Assembly (NCBI GenBank): GCA_904066235.2
Contig: CAJFCV020000004.1
Location: 7,936,001-8,000,000, forward strand
Source: Bursaphelenchus xylophilus
Lineage: Eukaryota > Nematoda > Chromadorea > Rhabditida > Aphelenchoididae
Length of the DNA stretch: 64,000 nucleotides
Direction of reading: 5' to 3'
The position numbers were made by a program, and so were the translations under genes. Of this stretch, positions 59,341 to 64,000 are shown piece by piece (positions within the stretch are counted from its first letter, which is position 1; each line of letters begins with the position of its first letter). The notes beneath the pieces were generated by a model. It saw nothing but the letters and a program-made list of their open reading frames with translations. It searched no databases and was not told the DNA's origin.

Positions 59341-62300
59341 TGCAACGAATTTTACTGTTAACTGTACTTGTTATTTGTTGATCAGTTGTTTTTGTTATAT
59401 TAATCTAAAAAATGTTTTATATTCAAATGTTTCCGGTGTTTTTTTTTTTGATTTTTTTCGAAAAATCTGCAATTTCCGGCGCACGAAGGGGACACTCAAG
59501 CGGAAATGTCCGAATGAATAAAAAACGGTACAAAAAGCGGAAGCGTTTTTTTCGGTTCGGCGGGTTGTACTGTAGGCCACCGGAAATGGTCCGGGCCACA
59601 AACTTTGACTCAATTCAAATTTTTTAACGCTTCTTTGGAGCACTTGACATTGTAGCAGAGAGTATAGACCATAGATCTCCCAAATATTGGCGTTTTTAGC
59701 TTTGTTTGTATTCGCTGTCATCGTTTTCATTAATCCCATTACAATTTCAGAAGTAATTTGTGAGTGATTCAATTTTGGAAATTGCAGTTGATTGGGTGTT
59801 TACAACTGTACAAAAATTTGTTTGCGGATAGGTTAATAATCACTGACGGAATATTTGAGAGGAGGGGCACTTGTAAGAGGCTTATCTTGGGCGGAATTCC
59901 ACAATAAGCGGATAAGGGAATGCCGCTTATATCCCGTATGGTCGTCGTAGATGGATGTTTGTTTGTATTTTGGGGTGAGGTGGGTAGTCGGCCGAGTACC
60001 TTCATTTTAAATGGCCGCTAATGTTAACGATGATGGTATTCCTGCTTGTAGGATATTCATTTTTTCCAGCGAATTCTTTGGAGATCCTATTTTTGGGATT
60101 CCTCGACAGGATACCCCAATTTCTCGTCAATTCAACACATTTTGTTTATCAACGTGAATATCTTATATATGCAAATGTAAGAAGCTCGGTTTGATTCTTC
60201 AAGGGAACGTTTGAAAAGCCGGGCCTGGTCAGATCTTTTTGTTTCTTCGTAGCATCAAGCTTCTGAATCTGCTACTTGATCCTATGGTTCCGAAGACAGC
60301 TTTTGTCATCATTGTTCTTCTCATGTTATCTTCCATGCTTCTTTGCGAGCTTCTTCATGCAACTGAGGTCATCATTTTTCCTTTTGCTTTGCTTCATCCA
60401 ATTTATGTTAGCGTTTGCCTTTTCTTTGTTGATTCCTGCTGAACCGTAATTGCGCGCTTTGAGTCTTCACTTGATACCATCAAATTCGGATTCCCCGATT
60501 TTTCGAACCTCATTTCTTCACGTACTCACTACCATTTCCCCTCGGGTTGTTTCCGGTTCGGACTGGCCTCGCGTGACTTGGCCTAGTTGTTGGACTTTTG
60601 GCCATTTCATTTACTTGAGACGGAAGATTACGCAATGCCATTCCGTGCAGGTAGGTGGGAAGCGAAAAACGGAAGTCGTTGGGGGAAATTGTAAAAACAA
60701 TTCATTTGTATAGCCCCAACTACGATCCCCCGAAAACGCATCGAAGTTGCTGTTTATAGGCAAGAAATTGTAGGATAATGCGGTGGATATTGTTTTCCTA
60801 TGAATAATTTAATGTTCTACGCGAAAATTGAAACGTCGTAGTTTAACTGGGTCAGTGAGGCATTGAGGCTACTGTAATGAAAATGGAAGTCTTTAAGGCG
60901 CTAAAAATCGCTACGATATGGCCCTTCAAACTTGATCATTTCCCCTTTAACATCAAAGATTTGATTTCTGTTCTCTACAAATTGGCTCTAATCGACATTG
61001 TACTCAAATTTGTAGGTGAAGGGTCTATTTTTGCGTGCGTTTGACGTCAAACGCCTTGGCCTAAAACGGGAAGGCGGAAAATGAAGCCGGAAACCACCTT
61101 CTTATACTATGACATGGCTTTTGAAACAGTGCTCTATTATTAGTGCGAGAACGGAGACGGAATTCGTAAGGCGAGGAGTTCAGAATTTCGGTGGTCAGGA
61201 TGTGTACCGGCATGGGATTGGAAGGTGCTTGTATGGCCAAAAATAATGACTGTAATGCATTTTTAATGTTGCGGGTTGAGTCTGGAAAACAGGTCTTTTG
61301 ACGTTATTGAAATGGTTCCAAATTCTAACAAATATGTCTGGCCAAAAAAGGTTAAAATATTAATATTTTAATATTACAGGAGGGTTGTAGAACCAGGCTA
61401 AAAATTTGAGAATAGATGTGTGGTCTTTTGGAAGGTGTCTGCAAAATTCTCAAGAAAATGAGAAAGAAATGACTGACAGGCTTCATGACACATATAGAAT
61501 AGTCACATTTTAATGAAGGTTAGTGTAGGTATCGATAAAATTTTACAACAATAGTTTGTGCGGTTTTTGGCATGAGCTTTGCAGAAAAGACCATTATTTT
61601 TAGTCGGATTTTTCAGAACCTGTGTTATCCGGGAAGTAATAGGCGTTTGCAAACTTTCATGGAGAATCACTTTTTCAAACATATACAAACACCTTAAAAG
61701 TTTTGCTTACAGCTCGTGCTCTGTCAACTCTAAGTCTAAATCTTCCGATTTCCTTTTAACAAATTGAGTTTATCGAAGTTGTAGGTGTCTACGTGCAGAC
61801 TCTTCTTTTGAAATCCCGAAAACAATAGCCCCCACAAAAGTCACTACCAAGTACGTCATCCAAGGAGTACTTTGAGTCCTTGTCGAGTAATTGGTTTACA
61901 ATTTATAGTCTTCTCCCATAACAAGCCGATTTATAGGTGGCACCGTGAACATTCCGCGTTCATATGGTGCAACTAAGAAACGTTTTACTTTGTCATTGTA
62001 CGATCCGCTGCGGCTGTTCCAGTAATTTCTTATGTATGTTCCGTAATGGCATTAAAATCCAATTTTATTGTTAATATAATCAGCAGTGTGTTACGAAAAC
62101 ATAATATGATTACCGGCCCTCCTTCTCCACCCAATTACCCCACATATTTCGAAGGCCAAAGAGACGCGATTACCTCAGAAATGCCGCCCCAAACCCGAGC
62201 TATTTAGTCATTGGGGAGGGAGTCGGTTTGCAGCCTTAAAAATAGGCATTGTTTATTTAATAATGGTTATTTTGGAACTGGAATTAAGACTTTGAATTCC

Positions 62301-62750
62301 TTCGGGGATGCGAAGTGGGAGGAGGAACGGGCAGTTAAAAACCCGCGCATTTCCCCCACTTAGCCCAGTGGAGATGTGAATTATGAGTGATGGGAATGGA
62401 GCTGTTTTTCCGGCATGTTTATACAAAGCGATGGGAATTTTTAGAAATTGGGGGTGGGATTATGGACTCTGTGGGTGGTGGAGTGGGAGAGGATGGATAT
62501 GTGGTTCTGGCAGTTTGTTTACGGAAAGTTGTTGACAATGATCAGCAGGAAAATTGACAAATCAAGAGCCGAACTTAATGGCGTTCTTCTGTTAATCCAT
62601 TTTTTAATTTATCATGTTTACGTAAAATGAACTGGTACTATTCTATACGTAATTTGGGAATTAATATGCTTTTTAATAAAATCTGGTACTCATGGGAATC
62701 CCCCTCACAACGTCCTCCGCAAGTTCTTATTCTACACTCTTCCTTCTTTG
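59341..62750. other. Intergenic, 3.4 kb, no supported gene
   Basis: Frames of 60-125 codons on both strands lack support. One ATG at 60284 opens a very hydrophobic segment (VPKTAFVIIVLLMLSSMLL) that resembles a signal peptide, but no convincing second exon could be joined to it. A 20-bp AT palindrome lies at 61352-61371. Confidence 0.4.
61352..61371. repeat. Perfect 20-bp AT palindrome
   Basis: TTAAAATATTAATATTTTAA reads the same on both strands without a spacer. It is AT-only, so it may have arisen by chance or by slippage. Confidence 0.6.
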
Positions 62751-62752
62751 TA

Positions 62753-62907
62753 TCAGTCTGTCGGGAAAATAACGGCGGATCGTCGCATCAAAATGTCTCG
62801 TCTCGCCGCTATCGCGCACCAAATCCCAAGCCGCGGCTTGCAGTGGCAAAGCGATGATGGGCGATTCCGAGGCGCGACGATCCGCCGTTATTTTCCCGAC
62901 AGACTGA
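62753..62907. mobile_element. MITE of Tc/mariner type with TA target duplication, 155 bp
   Basis: Perfect inverted arms of about 34 bp (62753-62786 and 62874-62907) start TCAGTCTGTCGGGAAAATAA and are flanked by TA on each side (62751-62752, 62908-62909). The GC-rich spacer has no coding capacity. The identity of the arms suggests recent insertion or constraint. Confidence 0.9.
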
Positions 62908-62909
62908 TA

Positions 62910-64000
62910 CATGAATATTTCGAACATCCATGAATTTCCCAATTTTTATGTAAAATTGAAGTCCTTCTTAATTGTAGTTGTTGTATTCAATTGACGACTT
63001 TCATGGCATCCAAATAGTCGTACAAAACATTTCCCGTCCAAACCCATTACCCTGAGATTTTTTTCTCTTTCTCTCAGGAGCAGTGTACGTACGTATTCTC
63101 GTTCATAACATGGTAAACTTTCTCGAGGGCAATTTCACAATTTCGAAACACTTTTACATATTTCCCTCCAAAATTGAATTTCGCTCTTCCTTCCTCGTTA
63201 ACTCGATTGTTTCTATAAGAGCGACAACGGGTTGGCGTGCGGACGACATATTTGTTATTCAAATTTGAAACATTAAAGCGTAGGTGGTCTCCGAAACACG
63301 GCGACAACGCAAGAGCCGTGGGAGCGCCCATGTCTCCAGGCACTGTTTTCTGCCCTCAGGGCTCACATATGTTTTTGATATGCGTTTTCTGATTCCGTTC
63401 GACGTCACAAACGCGGAACCATGAAGCGTCGTTGTACGTGAATGGTCCGACTTCCGTGGAACATTTTATTTTTGGAAGTTGAACTTTTTGAGTTGTTCAT
63501 TGAGTCCTGCTAATCGCCGGAGGGCAGTGACGGAAGATGGAGGAAGAGGAGCTATTATATATTCTAGACCGTGCTAATTCCGCCTCTCTATTTCGAATTA
63601 CTAAGTCGTCGTAGACTATGTGGGAAGGCATACTGTGGCCTATAAAAATGAGTAAAAACTCAATGCTTTTATGTGGATAAAAAATATTATACTTTTTTGC
63701 AATAACTTTAGTCATAAAAAGTTAACATACTTCGAACTGGTTTGAAGTGATATGTTTACTTATCAATTTTACCTTCCATTGTGTACGTATTGAGTTCATA
63801 ACTATTATTTTACACTCCTAGTGAGTGTTTTTCTTTTTGGTATTCATTTTCCCGACCAATTTTTTGAATGTCCATTACCATACCCAATCTCCTTTAAAAA
63901 CCTCTGCCCACAATGCAAAGAAATCTGTCCCCCCTTTGCTTGTGACCCCGTTAAAAGTTTAGCGGTTCTCCCATCGTCGTTTTCTCCCCGCCAACTTCCG
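62910..64000. other. Right edge, no supported gene
   Basis: About 1.1 kb. Frames at 63074-63343 and 63497-63715 (minus) show no recognisable domain or splice context. Nothing else is seen. Confidence 0.4.

Noticed and set aside
59395..59772. 125-codon minus-strand frame downstream of the RBM34-like gene
   Set aside because: Overlaps the probable 3' UTR of that gene on the other strand; no domain or splice support.
60284..60713. Signal-peptide-like ATG frame followed by a frame with two Cys and GGKRK (possible neuropeptide precursor)
   Set aside because: The two parts are in different frames, the second begins without ATG, and no convincing splice sites join them.
1..64000. tRNA, rRNA and CRISPR-like arrays
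   Set aside because: Looked for T-loop motifs, rRNA cores and regularly spaced repeats; none were seen. CRISPR is not expected in a nuclear animal genome.

Overview
This window looks like nematode nuclear DNA. Most gene structures use short introns (about 40-150 nt) with GTAAGT-type donors and TTTCAG acceptors, and several genes have an acceptor-like TTTCAG or TTTTAG just before the start codon, as expected for spliced-leader trans-splicing. The gene content is also nematode-typical: expanded nuclear hormone receptors with the DNA-binding motif CRPCSAFFRR, an SRT chemoreceptor, DUF229 proteins, a PAN/ZP cuticle protein and GLB-1-like globins. It most resembles a chromadorean (rhabditid-like) worm. 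The species cannot be fixed from the sequence alone.

Layout, left to right. A secreted protein of unknown family runs off the left edge on the minus strand (1-1354). Three tandem paralogous nuclear hormone receptor genes lie on the minus strand (5480-16010); between the first two sit two adjacent, related terminal-inverted-repeat elements (8875-10958). A PAN/Apple plus ZP-domain transmembrane protein follows on the plus strand (19727-22697). A fourth, more diverged receptor is next to it on the plus strand (23868-25500). About 9-10 kb without a recognisable coding gene leads to a MET-like protein kinase (35870-37592). A small four-pass membrane protein (38162-38669) precedes two tandem DUF229 genes on the minus strand (40570-46068). 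An inverted, broken copy of the second DUF229 gene's promoter and first exon lies between them. Two fold-back elements separate these from a tail-to-tail pair of globin genes (47530-48768). A dead mariner element (49981-51225) sits in a gene-poor stretch. The right part holds an SRT-type chemoreceptor (54809-56194), a signal-peptide membrane protein with an Arg/Ser-rich tail (56315-57564, minus) and an RBM34/Nop12-like two-RRM nucleolar protein (57847-59340). The last 4.6 kb is non-coding apart from a perfect 155-bp miniature inverted-repeat element.

The genes do not form one pathway. The recurring theme is local duplication: receptors, DUF229 genes and globins are all present as neighbouring paralogues, and inverted-repeat elements lie beside the duplicated blocks. 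Gene models here were assembled by hand from reading frames, splice consensus and paralogue comparison. Exon edges are most reliable where the reading phase was checked: the unknown secreted gene, the PAN/ZP gene, the kinase, the four-pass protein, both globins, SRT and RBM34. No well-formed new multi-gene system was recognised. The most unusual points are the palindromic DUF229 locus, the globin pair with divergent distal residues, the MET-like kinase without activation-loop tyrosine or visible ectodomain, and three introns that read best as GC-AG.
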